A stretch of 25,492 nt of DNA from Actinomycetota bacterium (lineage in GTDB: Bacteria > Actinomycetota > Actinomycetes > Actinomycetales > Actinomycetaceae), in contig JAHYYD010000005.1 in NCBI GenBank assembly GCA_019425105.1, positions 1 through 25,492 on the forward strand, in the 5' to 3' direction. The translations under genes and the position numbers were made by a program. Positions 8,208 to 16,079 of this stretch are shown piece by piece (position 1 is the stretch's first letter; every line of letters begins with the position of its first letter). The notes below the pieces were generated by a model that was given only the letters and a program-made list of their open reading frames with translations, was not told where the DNA came from and searched no databases.

Positions 8208-9863
8208 ATGTGGGATTCAATGAGTGATAGCGGACGAGGCATCTGGCTTCTTCTCATCACGCTCGGGGTCGGTGGAACATGCCTGTACGGTGCACGCGCC
8301 CTGTACACCTGGTGGACGGGGATCGAGTTACCCTCGAATCTTCTGGAACTGGCAGGGGGGATCATCCGGGGCCAGCAGCCACGCGCAGTGGCCGTTCTCG
8401 CTCTCCTCATTCTCCTGACCGGCTTCGCGTGCCTGGTTGTCATCACCCGGTGGCGACACCGAGGCCCGCGTCGACGCAAGCGCGGAGATAAAGTCGCTCG
8501 CAAGGCTGCCGCACGGCGCGAGGTCGCTGTCCTGGGGGAACGGGCGGTGGCATCGCAGGCATCCCGGCTGGGTGTCGTGGCCGATTCTCCTGGTTTGCCG
8601 ATCGGGCGCATGGTGCGAGGAAACGCGTGGTTGTTTTCGTCCTGGGAGTTCGTGTGTCTGATGATTGCAGGCCCGAGGACGGGTAAGACCACGGCGTGGC
8701 TGGTCCCGCGGATTCTCGTAGCGCCCGGCGCAGTCCTCGCGACCTCGAACAAACGTGACATCGTTGATGTGACTCGTCTGGAACGAAGCAGATTTGGCCG
8801 AACCTGGGTATTTGATCCCCAAGGGATTGCGGGGGAAGACCAATCGTGGTGGTGGAACATCCTGGCGGGGGTGAAGACCCCCGTTGACGCCATTTCGCTA
8901 GCGGAAGTCTTCATCGATTCTCAGCGCGATCCAGGTGCCACCAAGGATGCGTACTTCGATGGGGCATCGAAAGACCTGGTCGCTGCGCTTGTATTGGCGG
9001 CCGCCCTCGGTGGCCGAGACATTCGGATGGTGCACGAGTGGCTGACGCGGCCCCTCGATGATGAGCCGGTGGGGATCCTTGAACGCGCCGGGCAGATGAT
9101 GACCGCACAGTCGCTGCGCGGGATGATGAATCTGCCAGCCGAAACCCGAGGTGGCGTGTATGGCGGTGCCTCACAAACGATGTCATTCCTACTCAACGAT
9201 GAGGCGCTGCGCTGGGTCCTGCCCCCGACAGTGAAGGACGGTGAGACCGACATGATGGAGTTTCGCCCCACCGACTTTGTGGCATCAACCGATACGCTGT
9301 ATTGCCTGTCGCAGGAGGGCCGTGGCAGTGCATCCCCGATCGTGACGGCACTGACTGTCGCGGTCATTGAGGCCGCCCTCGAGCACGCAAAAAACCAGCC
9401 CAGTGGCAGGCTCGCTCTCCCGCTCTTTGTTGCCCTCGATGAGGCCGCGAACGTCTGCCGGTGGAGGGAGTTGCCTGATCTCTATAGCCATTTTGGTTCT
9501 CGGGGCATCGTCGTCGACACGATCCTGCAGTCGTGGAGCCAGGGCGTGAGCGTATGGGGCGAACCAGGCATGAACAAACTCTGGAGCGCCGCCAACGTCA
9601 AGGCGTACGGCGGCGGCGTCTCAGAAGATAAATTCCTCCAGTCGCTGTCGACCCTGATTGGCATGGAGTATGTCGATCAGGTACAGACGTCCTCAAGTCG
9701 GCAGGGGACCTCGAGGAGCGTGTCTGTAGGGGCAGCTCAGCGTCCGATTGCCCCGGTGTCGGAACTTATGGCCATGCCCCCCAACCGTGCGTGGGTGTTT
9801 GCATCAGGGGCGCCCGCCGTCTACGTGCGCACCGTGCCCTACTGGGAAACCAAGAAGCGATAG
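8208..9863 (+). CDS. VirD4/TraG-like type IV coupling protein
   Basis: This 551-aa protein links the relaxosome to the secretion channel and uses ATP to drive DNA transfer. Two membrane helices lie at ~11-31 and ~60-80, followed by a very basic segment (RWRHRGPRRRKRG). Walker A is GPRTGKTT at 155-162, and Walker B is LFVALDEAAN at ~405-414. The LQSWSQGVSVWG segment after Walker B is also typical of the TraG/VirD4 family. ATG 8208 has a GAGGTGG site at good spacing, 4 bp after the ATPase stop; ATG 8220 is an alternative. The length is normal for actinobacterial coupling proteins. Confidence 0.92.
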   Translation: MWDSMSDSGRGIWLLLITLGVGGTCLYGARALYTWWTGIELPSNLLELAGGIIRGQQPRAVAVLALLILLTGFACLVVITRWRHRGPRRRKRGDKVARKAAARREVAVLGERAVASQASRLGVVADSPGLPIGRMVRGNAWLFSSWEFVCLMIAGPRTGKTTAWLVPRILVAPGAVLATSNKRDIVDVTRLERSRFGRTWVFDPQGIAGEDQSWWWNILAGVKTPVDAISLAEVFIDSQRDPGATKDAYFDGASKDLVAALVLAAALGGRDIRMVHEWLTRPLDDEPVGILERAGQMMTAQSLRGMMNLPAETRGGVYGGASQTMSFLLNDEALRWVLPPTVKDGETDMMEFRPTDFVASTDTLYCLSQEGRGSASPIVTALTVAVIEAALEHAKNQPSGRLALPLFVALDEAANVCRWRELPDLYSHFGSRGIVVDTILQSWSQGVSVWGEPGMNKLWSAANVKAYGGGVSEDKFLQSLSTLIGMEYVDQVQTSSSRQGTSRSVSVGAAQRPIAPVSELMAMPPNRAWVFASGAPAVYVRTVPYWETKKR

Positions 9864-9872
9864 GAGAAACCC

Positions 9873-10799
9873 ATGAGTGCCGAGCAGATCGAGCAACAAA
9901 TATCCATACAAGCCACGCAACTGATGCGCGCAGCAATCATGATTGCTCGAGCACTAGCTGCGCGTGAGGCGGCCGCGCGGCGTGCGGCCGCGCGCGCCTC
10001 CCTCGAGCACGCCCGCGCCCTGCGCACAGTAACCGAACAGCAGCGGCGTCTCGCAGCACCGATCTATCGTGCGGCACGCCGCGACGGCTGGTGGGATGAC
10101 CCCAAGATCAGCGCCACAGAAAGAGCTCGAGCAGTCGGCTTAGCCGAGCGTTTTGCGCACGTCGACGAGGATGCGCGGGAAGTAGCGGCGGAGGCACATC
10201 GGCGCCTGGAAGCCGAGGCCCGTGCCCGGGAGGCTGCTGAGGCACGAGCTCGCGAGGAATCCCGCAACCCACGATCATTCCGAGACCAGCGCAAGGATGA
10301 GTTCGTTGACATGACGCTCGTCTCTGTGGCAGAGCTGGCCGCTGCCGCTCCCCTCGTCGACGGGGAAAATCTCGAGCAATCCCTTGAGGAAATCCTCGAG
10401 GAGATTCGTACCGATCCACAAGCTGCCACCACACAGCTGTCGGATTCACTGGCAGAGGATGTGGCTGTGGCCGCGCCTAAGCCGGGTGAGAAGAAGCTGG
10501 ATATGTACACGGTTTATGGGCTCATGACGACTCAGCCGGACAAACCGATGTCTGTGAGCGATCTCGACAGGCCAGATATGAGCGTGAACGTTCCCGCGTG
10601 GGATAGCGCTGACGCGCGTCAGGCCTGGGCAGCGCACCTGCTCGATGCGGGTGTTGACGCAGATGGGGTGAGGGCGTTCACGGTGGCATCGCAAGCCCAG
10701 CCTGCGCCCGCACAGGACATGTTGGCGACGTCGGTGAGTGTGCCGGCCGGCCGAGTGCCGGCCGCGCCCCTCGAGGACGTGCACACACTGCACCGATAG
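9873..10799 (+). CDS. Coiled-coil protein closing the transfer operon
   Basis: This 308-aa protein belongs to no family I know. ATG 9873 follows a clear ATAGGAGAAA site, 9 bp after the coupling-protein stop. Residues ~20-55 and ~95-140 are Ala/Arg/Glu-rich with heptad character (REAAARRAAARASLEHARAL; EARAREAAEARAREESR), so coiled coils are likely. Both segments are soluble, with no membrane helix. The middle is acidic (~160-190) and the C-terminal third is rich in Asp, Pro and Ala. Being last in the operon after the VirD4-like gene, it could be a relaxosome or coupling-protein partner, but this is inference only. Confidence 0.7.
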   Translation: MSAEQIEQQISIQATQLMRAAIMIARALAAREAAARRAAARASLEHARALRTVTEQQRRLAAPIYRAARRDGWWDDPKISATERARAVGLAERFAHVDEDAREVAAEAHRRLEAEARAREAAEARAREESRNPRSFRDQRKDEFVDMTLVSVAELAAAAPLVDGENLEQSLEEILEEIRTDPQAATTQLSDSLAEDVAVAAPKPGEKKLDMYTVYGLMTTQPDKPMSVSDLDRPDMSVNVPAWDSADARQAWAAHLLDAGVDADGVRAFTVASQAQPAPAQDMLATSVSVPAGRVPAAPLEDVHTLHR

Positions 10800-10807
10800 A
10801 GTGAACG

Positions 10808-10848
10808 CATGGGGGTGGGGTAGCCAGTTTGGCTACCCCACCCCCATG
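10808..10848. terminator. Strong bidirectional terminator hairpin
   Basis: A perfect 18-bp stem (arms 10808-10825 and 10831-10848, GC-rich, loop AGTTT) sits between two convergent operons. It starts 8 bp after the stop of the coiled-coil gene and ends 10 bp before the stop of the DUF4913 gene. A short TTT follows on the + strand. Its strength, symmetry and position make it a likely terminator for both directions. Confidence 0.85.
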
Positions 10849-10858
10849 TTTGCGTCCG

Positions 10859-11332
10859 TTATCGGCGCTCGTCGACGAGCCCGGGCGGCGGGGGCGTCGT
10901 CGGTAGCACGCGCCCCGGGTGAGGTGCGGATTCGTCTTTGTGTTCGCCCTTGCGGTGCCGTTCGTCGGGTTGGCACCCCTTGAACGGGCCGTTTTCGGCC
11001 ATTAGGCGATCCATGATCGGGTAGAGGTACTGCACGGACCAGGTAGCCATTGCCGTGAGCTCGCCGGATGCTCGCAGGCCCTCCCACGAGTGCCACAGGG
11101 CGGTCAAGTGGAACACCGCTTCGGTGTGCTTCCACCACTCGGAGCACCAGTTGAGGCCAGTTCCTAGAGGGCGATCGTAGATCTGTGTGAGAAATTCGTC
11201 GACGAACGCATGAACACTCGAGTAGTACAGCTGGGGCTCGTCCCTCGAGGGATCGGCGGGCGCCACGTCCTCGGGGTCGCTGGGCAGCGGCTCGACGTCG
11301 ATCGGGGGGACGTCCTGGTACGGATCATTCAC
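10859..11332 (-). CDS. DUF4913 family protein
   Basis: This 157-aa protein shows the DUF4913 pattern: WCSEWWKHTEAVFHL at ~62-76, LWHSWEGLR at ~79-87, and a C-terminal GPFKGC near 115-120. These proteins are very common on actinobacterial plasmids and conjugative elements, often near relaxase genes, and their function is unknown. I chose GTG 11332 because it overlaps the stop of the upstream gene as GTGA and has an AAGGA site before it. GTG 11377 would give a 15-residue extension overlapping the neighbour by ~50 bp. The last ~30 residues are Pro/Arg-rich and probably disordered. It is the last gene of the mobC-relaxase operon. Confidence 0.85.
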   Translation of the reverse strand: MNDPYQDVPPIDVEPLPSDPEDVAPADPSRDEPQLYYSSVHAFVDEFLTQIYDRPLGTGLNWCSEWWKHTEAVFHLTALWHSWEGLRASGELTAMATWSVQYLYPIMDRLMAENGPFKGCQPDERHRKGEHKDESAPHPGRVLPTTPPPPGLVDERR

Positions 11333-12870
11333 AGTGATCGTCCTTCGGCTTGGTGAATCGTTGGCGAGGGAGCCCACCGCATTGGTGTTGTCGGCACGGC
11401 CTGCTTTCCGATATGTGGAGTGCTCCTTCCGAGCATCTCAGGGGGAATCGATGAACGCTGTGCTACATGGGCAGCGGTGTCCTGAGCTGCTCGAGCGGCC
11501 TCATAAACAATGGAAGAAGTTTCCCACTTGTCGCCTCTTATCGCGCGACTGTGAATTCTGGCGAGCTGATTGGAAAAATTAGTGATGAAGGTTGCAACGC
11601 TCTCCGGTTCAACCCCTACTCGATCGAATGCCGCAGCCTCCTGGCAGATGAAATCATCTACGTAGGGGGACTGAATGACGTCGAGGAGGTTTTGTCCTTC
11701 TTTGTCGTGGAACGTGATCGAGATGGTGTTCACTGTACATTCATTGAGGTGTGGATCTGTTGAGCGTGCCCAGGCTTCCAAGGATGAGTCACGTTTTACC
11801 TGTTCGCGGATGAATTCGGAGACTCCCTGATGAATCGCATGGTGACGCTCATTTCGCGATGCATCGCTATCCCATTCGGCGGCGTATCGGAGAAACTCCT
11901 GGCACGCGATCTCGCCAGTAAGCTCCGCTTCCCAGTTATCATCGATGACCATCGGAGGCTCGCCAGCGTAGACTTCGACGACGCGGCCGGAAGCATCTGT
12001 CACTATGTGTGCAAACGAGTCAAAGCACTGATAGTCAGAGAACAGTACCTTTCCGTCGTCTAGCAACTCTGGGGGGTGCCGGATGTCTTCGGGTTTGGGT
12101 GCAGCGAAGCCAAGCCGTGCGAGTTGCTGTCGGCCTGCCTCAACGATGGACTGTGCTCTATTAGCCGCTTTGATCGCTTCGGTGAGGGTAGGAACTCCCG
12201 GTGCGTGCAGGGCATCGTAGTGAGCCTTGTCCAGGCCATCGGAGAGCGTGGTGAGAAACTCAGCGAGACTCTCACGCGGCATTCCCACCATGTAGGGGAG
12301 GCGGGAGAATTCGAGACTTGTGATGATGTTGTCGAGATTATCAAGCGCTTGCTCGGGGAGTTTTGCCCATCCGCCACCAGCAATGGTAGAGGTGTGAAGG
12401 TTGATCAATGGGTCGTCGTAAAGATCGAAGAGAGTGAGGGTGAGATTCTCGGTGTCGACGTCGACGGTGGGAGTATGTTCGATCACCCATGCGGCGAGGG
12501 GTGGGTTATCTGCTGCCAATTCCGCGATGTGCATCATAATCTGCTCGTGCGCAGTGTCCTGGCGAATAAGATCTGCGTCCTCGCTTCGCCAGGCAATAGC
12601 CTGGCGAACATACTCCTGACACGCTGCCTCACCGACGATGGGGATTGCCTGCTCCTCACCATCGGTTGCGGACGTGTATATGGTTGCTTCGAGGGGACGG
12701 CCATTTTTGCCCGTCTTGATGACGGTTGGGTTGTTGAACGTCCAGTAGTCGTAAAAAATCGTAGAATCCTCATCCCGGACCGGAGTCGAATCAACGACAG
12801 GTGGATGCCGCGCCCCCGGATGTAGACCAAGGCGCGCAAGCTCATTGCGGCCCGCGTCGATCGCGTTCAT
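11329..12870 (-). CDS. Hypothetical 513-aa protein with two internal repeats
   Basis: No family is recognised. ATG 12870 follows a strong GGAGGG site at 6 nt, so the longer reading to 12945 is not used. The protein is an internal duplication: residues ~3-218 and ~242-441 align by eye. AGRNELARLG (6-15) pairs with AGRQQLARLG (245-254), both followed by RHPP. GEAACQEYVRQA pairs with GEIACQEFLRYA, and each unit ends in a helix with L..F.T..S..L...H. A tail of ~70 residues is Pro/Ser-rich. No membrane segment or signal is seen, so it is probably cytoplasmic and acidic. It lies between the relaxase and the DUF4913 gene, so a role in DNA processing or in protecting transferred DNA is possible but unproven. 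Confidence 0.78.
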   Translation of the reverse strand: MNAIDAGRNELARLGLHPGARHPPVVDSTPVRDEDSTIFYDYWTFNNPTVIKTGKNGRPLEATIYTSATDGEEQAIPIVGEAACQEYVRQAIAWRSEDADLIRQDTAHEQIMMHIAELAADNPPLAAWVIEHTPTVDVDTENLTLTLFDLYDDPLINLHTSTIAGGGWAKLPEQALDNLDNIITSLEFSRLPYMVGMPRESLAEFLTTLSDGLDKAHYDALHAPGVPTLTEAIKAANRAQSIVEAGRQQLARLGFAAPKPEDIRHPPELLDDGKVLFSDYQCFDSFAHIVTDASGRVVEVYAGEPPMVIDDNWEAELTGEIACQEFLRYAAEWDSDASRNERHHAIHQGVSEFIREQVKRDSSLEAWARSTDPHLNECTVNTISITFHDKEGQNLLDVIQSPYVDDFICQEAAAFDRVGVEPESVATFITNFSNQLARIHSRAIRGDKWETSSIVYEAARAAQDTAAHVAQRSSIPPEMLGRSTPHIGKQAVPTTPMRWAPSPTIHQAEGRSL

Positions 12871-12960
12871 ACGAGTCCCTCCAATGTGCGGTACGGAGAT
12901 ACCCCGTGTTGGGCACCTCTCACCACTCATCGTGGGCGCGTACACGCACAGCGCAGAGGC

Positions 12961-14766
12961 TTACCTGGATGGGCCGGTGTCCTTGTGTTGTGCCCGCTGG
13001 GCGGCCTCGGCTGCGAGACGCGCCTCATCCGTGCTTATTGCTGCGGGCTTGAACGTGCGCGGCTGGCCGCCCAGAACGTCACGCGGAATACCCGATCGCG
13101 CACCGCGAGGCCGAGAAGAAGCGAGCGGCATTCCGGCCGCGTCTAGTACGGTGCGGACACGGTCAAGGTCATCGTCAGCCGACGCGTTGGCGAGGGCCTG
13201 GGCGTCGCGGACGATCGCGCTGTCCTCCCTGGGGGCGCGCGGCGGGGGAGGAGGCGGTACAGCCTCGCGCTGTGCTGGCGCGGAGGTCCGCTCAAGACGC
13301 TCATAGGCAGACGTGAGAGCATCGACGTCGACGCGCGGGTATGTGTTCACGCGATCAAAAACAGCTTGCGCGTCGCGCTCGATTGCGGCGGCGGTTGCTG
13401 CTTGGCCTGCAGCCTCATGAAGATCCGCGATCGCCTGTACGAGATCGACGGTCGCGTGTGCGAGGGCGACGGCTGCCATGTGCGGGTTTGACGTGGCGGC
13501 GATCGACAGCGCCAGGTCTGAGGCCATGCGGGCACCCACGTCGACCAATCGTTTGTCGGCTGGCCGAGTTTTGAGCTGCGCGCACCTGCCCACCTGGACG
13601 GCCGCACGCTCGAGCATGTCCCGTCCGCCCGACGTACGAGCCGTAATCGCCTGGGCGTGCAGAAGTCCCGCGATGTCAGCAGATGCGTTCGCAAGTCCCA
13701 CGTGGTCGGTGGGGGACAGCTGCTCAAGGTATGCGCGGAAGTGCGCGAGGGCGCGAATGCGGTCCTCCCACAGCGGCCCATCGTAGGGCGCCCGCTTCGG
13801 GTAGTGCCCCTTCCACGCTTCGACGGCCTCGAGCGCGCTCGTCGGAGTGTCCTCCCAGCGTGTGCGCAGCTGTGTGAGAGTAAGGTCGCGGGCAATCCTG
13901 CCACCGCCCCACCATCGGGTCTGTTGGCCGTATTCTTCGGTGCGGAGCGCGGCGCTGTATCCGACCACGACGTCGGTGCGCCCGCGCGCGAACCTGGGGT
14001 GCAAACGCACCCCGAGGCGACGAGCTCGACGCACGAAATCAGCTTCACTATCAGCTGCCGTCGCAGCCGCTCGCAAACGTTCCTCAAGGACCGCGCGGTC
14101 CGTACGCGAGGCACCCGCGCGCTTCGCGGCGTTTTGCGCGGCCGCGCTGTCGCACCTTGAGCCGCGTGCGTGCTCGCGTGACTCCACCACCAGGAGGCCG
14201 TATCGGTGCTCAAGCGTGTTGCAGGCACGCTGCGCTTTACGTTGGTCGTACCACGGGCTCCACTTCGTGCCATCCTCACGCACGATAGTGGCCGCGATGT
14301 GGATGTGGTCGCCACCGTTTTTCGCACTCCCGTGATGGATCGCGACCCACCGGCACGGCGCTTTTCCATCTGACCCGGTAAAGCCCATCTCGTCCATGAA
14401 GTCCGAGGCGATGCGTCCCCAGACCTCATCCCCGAGAGCTGCTTCCTCTGGTGACAGGGAGAGCGAGCAGTGCCAGACATGGTTGGCCTCGATCTCGCCA
14501 TTCCACTCCACCTGCCCGGTGGCCGGGTTGAAGCGGCGCGTCTTGCCGGTGGGGAAGGTGCCTGTCTCGTGCATATACGCGTCCAAGCGCGTCGCGATCT
14601 CACTGGCCTGCGAGAGGCTGATCGTCTCCCAGTCACCCCACTTGCGCACGATGTCACGCGAGCCCGCGATCACGTGCGGAGTCTCGTGCTCATTAGCGCG
14701 CCCCGGCCCCACCAGGTAGCACATGAGCCCGCCGGTGTCGCCGCCGCTGACAATGTTAGGAATCAT
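12961..14766 (-). CDS. Conjugative relaxase (MobA/VirD2-like)
   Basis: This 601-aa protein nicks oriT and stays bound to the 5' end of the transferred strand. The N-terminus MIPNIVSGGDTGGLMCYLVG and the following GPGRANEHE are typical of actinobacterial relaxases. Tyr17 is the most likely nucleophile. Metal-binding motif III is HIHIAAT at 154-160, preceded by WVAIHHGSAKNGGD. The relaxase domain covers ~1-220; the rest is Ala/Arg-rich and helical with a PPPPPP stretch near 510. ATG 14766 overlaps the mobC stop as ATGA. The family is MOBP-like in its motifs, but I cannot confirm the class by eye. Confidence 0.9.
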   Translation of the reverse strand: MIPNIVSGGDTGGLMCYLVGPGRANEHETPHVIAGSRDIVRKWGDWETISLSQASEIATRLDAYMHETGTFPTGKTRRFNPATGQVEWNGEIEANHVWHCSLSLSPEEAALGDEVWGRIASDFMDEMGFTGSDGKAPCRWVAIHHGSAKNGGDHIHIAATIVREDGTKWSPWYDQRKAQRACNTLEHRYGLLVVESREHARGSRCDSAAAQNAAKRAGASRTDRAVLEERLRAAATAADSEADFVRRARRLGVRLHPRFARGRTDVVVGYSAALRTEEYGQQTRWWGGGRIARDLTLTQLRTRWEDTPTSALEAVEAWKGHYPKRAPYDGPLWEDRIRALAHFRAYLEQLSPTDHVGLANASADIAGLLHAQAITARTSGGRDMLERAAVQVGRCAQLKTRPADKRLVDVGARMASDLALSIAATSNPHMAAVALAHATVDLVQAIADLHEAAGQAATAAAIERDAQAVFDRVNTYPRVDVDALTSAYERLERTSAPAQREAVPPPPPPRAPREDSAIVRDAQALANASADDDLDRVRTVLDAAGMPLASSRPRGARSGIPRDVLGGQPRTFKPAAISTDEARLAAEAAQRAQHKDTGPSR

Positions 14767-15170
14767 CGCCGAACCCCATCGAGTCGAGCGTTAATATCCT
14801 CGATCGTATCGGCCACGCTCGATACGACAGACGCAAAGTCCTCTGGTACCTCGTGCACTGTGTTTGCATGGTGCGCAATCTGATTCAGGTTCGTCATTGC
14901 GCCCTCAAGTTGACGCCGATACGCGCGAAGCAACTCAATCAACTCTTCCGCATGAGATGGCCCAGCAATCCCTTCAGAGGTGGTGACCGGGTGAAGCGCT
15001 GCCTCGACCACAAACCGAGACAGAGACACGCCACGAAGACGAGCACCCTCCTCAATGAGAGCGCGCTCCGACGACGTCACCGACACAAGCAGACGAGACC
15101 GCTGAACCCCTCGCACCGACCGACGCGCCCTGCGGGCCGTCCGAGAATGCGACATCGCTTCACTACTCAT
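14763..15170 (-). CDS. mobC: MobC-like relaxosome accessory protein
   Basis: This 135-aa protein has a basic N-terminus (residues ~5-25, many Arg). A ribbon-helix-helix-like segment follows at ~25-60 (RLLVSVTSSERALIEEGARLRGVSLSRFVVEAAL), then the helix LIELLRAYRRQLEGAMTNLNQIAHHANT. The LNQIAHHAN motif is the hallmark of bacterial MobC proteins, which bind near nic and help the relaxase open oriT. ATG 15170 has a GAGGAGGGG site; ATG 15155 is an in-frame alternative. It heads the operon with the relaxase. MobC-type proteins often repress their own operon, which fits the palindrome upstream at 15272-15291. Confidence 0.88.
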   Translation of the reverse strand: MSSEAMSHSRTARRARRSVRGVQRSRLLVSVTSSERALIEEGARLRGVSLSRFVVEAALHPVTTSEGIAGPSHAEELIELLRAYRRQLEGAMTNLNQIAHHANTVHEVPEDFASVVSSVADTIEDINARLDGVRR

Positions 15171-15266
15171 CTAACCCGCCCCTCCTCACACGTTCTTCAC
15201 GCCAGCGCAGCGATCCTTCGGACCACATCTCCAGTGTGCCACGCGACGCCATATGCATCGCGCTAA

Positions 15267-15299
15267 AAGCTTAATACCGATATCGGTATTATACAGCTT
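15267..15299 (-). promoter_or_regulatory. 20-bp palindrome on a -10 box upstream of mobC
   Basis: TAATACCGATATCGGTATTA (15272-15291) is a perfect palindrome. It is flanked by AAGC on the left and GCTT on the right, extending the symmetry. Read towards mobC, TATAAT (15293-15288) overlaps its edge and could be the -10 box; the -35 is not clear. An operator for autoregulation of the mobC-relaxase operon, possibly bound by MobC, is the simplest inference. Confidence 0.6.
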
Positions 15300-15403
15300 G
15301 CTACGCGAATCTCAGGTAGTGGGATACAGCGAAGACCGCGCATGACAGTGCAAGGACACAACCTTAACGTTCGCCCCCGAAAACTCAGCACAGTTTCTTC
15401 GTT

Positions 15404-15433
15404 CCGGACGGACCGCGAATGCGGTTCGTCCGG
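15404..15433. repeat. Inverted repeat in the oriT candidate
   Basis: Arms CCGGACGGACCGC (15404-15416) and GCGGTTCGTCCGG (15421-15433) form a 13-bp stem with one G-T wobble and a GAAT loop. A stable hairpin far from any gene end in the candidate oriT suggests a relaxase recognition or termination structure. Confidence 0.6.
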
Positions 15434-15588
15434 GCCCTCGACGCTTACGCTCCGTGCTCTTTCGGGCCGATCTTTGCGTGCTTTGCCGATGCTTTTGTTG
15501 CCTTCGCGTCGCTCGAGTGAACAGACAAAACGCTGGGAGACAACACGAGCCTGATGCGCTCATGTTGTTTCGGTTTGGTTGGGGTGGG

Positions 15589-15616
15589 GCCGTGCCCCCA
15601 ATGGAGGGGGCACGGC
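15589..15616. repeat. GC-rich hairpin in the oriT candidate
   Basis: Arms GCCGTGCCCCC (15589-15599) and GGGGGCACGGC (15606-15616) form a perfect 11-bp stem with a 6-nt loop. It follows a TTTGGTTGGGGTGGGG run. It could be part of oriT or a terminator, though no T-run follows on the + strand. Confidence 0.55.
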
Positions 15617-15749
15617 TGCCGCGTCGCCCCGCTCATTCGTCCGGCCCGCAGGAGCTTCCTTGCGTCCTTATCCTCCTTGTGCGCGCACACCGACACGGCA
15701 CTAGTACCCGGCGCCACACCCGGTGGTGCCACTAATCGAAGGGACACAC

Positions 15750-15977
15750 ATGGATCCTCTACACAAGCTGCTCAAGAAAGACGAAGACCGGGAGGCAGCG
15801 GTTCGTGCACTCGGCGATGCTCATCACGCCCTCGACGAAGCCGTTGCCGCCTATCGGAGCGCATTCAAGGCAGCCACCTCAATTGGCTGGTCGAAAGCGG
15901 ACCTGACTCGCGCAGGATTCCCCGACCCAACCCGTCTTCCCAAAGTGAGTACTCGAAGCACCGACGCGGACTCCTGA
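15750..15977 (+). CDS. Small conserved-looking protein near mobC, 75 aa
   Basis: ATG 15750 has a GAAGGGA site 6 nt upstream. The protein is a helical N-terminal half (HKLLKKDEDREAAVRALGDAHHALDEAVAAYRSAF) followed by a compact IGWSKADLTRAGFPDP segment that could be a short DNA-binding or zipper-like helix turn. I do not know a named family. Genes of this sort (~75 aa, WSKADLTRAGFPD-like end) sit next to mobilisation genes in other actinobacterial plasmids as far as I recall. It is divergent from mobC, lies across the candidate oriT and is closed by a hairpin terminator, which supports it as a real gene. Confidence 0.65.
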   Translation: MDPLHKLLKKDEDREAAVRALGDAHHALDEAVAAYRSAFKAATSIGWSKADLTRAGFPDPTRLPKVSTRSTDADS

Positions 15978-16017
15978 CGATACCTACTGCTCGCGGACGT
16001 CGACAACATTCGAACAC

Positions 16018-16055
16018 ATGCGGCGGGGGCAGCGCTTAGTCTGTCCCCGCCGCAT
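16018..16055. terminator. Terminator hairpin between convergent genes
   Basis: Arms ATGCGGCGGGGGCAG (16018-16032) and CTGTCCCCGCCGCAT (16041-16055) form a 15-bp stem with one G-T wobble and an 8-nt loop. It lies 40 bp after the 75-aa gene and 25 bp before the end of the convergent resolvase gene, so it probably stops both transcripts. Confidence 0.75.
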
Positions 16056-16079
16056 CCGCGTCTTTCGCCTCATCGTACG

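Larger units (their letters stand above)
15171..15749. other. Candidate oriT region, no gene
   Basis: These 579 bp lie between divergent mobC and a small + gene and contain no convincing coding frame. They hold a 20-bp palindrome, two hairpins and G/C-skewed runs (TTTGGTTGGGGTGGGG near 15573-15589). Position directly upstream of mobC-relaxase, plus inverted repeats, is the usual layout of an oriT. I could not assign the nic site. TTATCCTCCTTG at about 15667-15678 loosely recalls MOBP nick regions and is only a suggestion. Confidence 0.55.

Noticed and set aside
12076..12825. 249-aa frame on the + strand across the 513-aa gene
   Set aside because: It has no family resemblance or ribosome site and is fully antisense to a gene with a strong ribosome site, operon coupling and internal repeats.
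15445..15747. 100-aa minus-strand frame across the oriT candidate
   Set aside because: The composition is Pro/Arg/Lys-rich without fold, it runs through a hairpin and no ribosome site is present.
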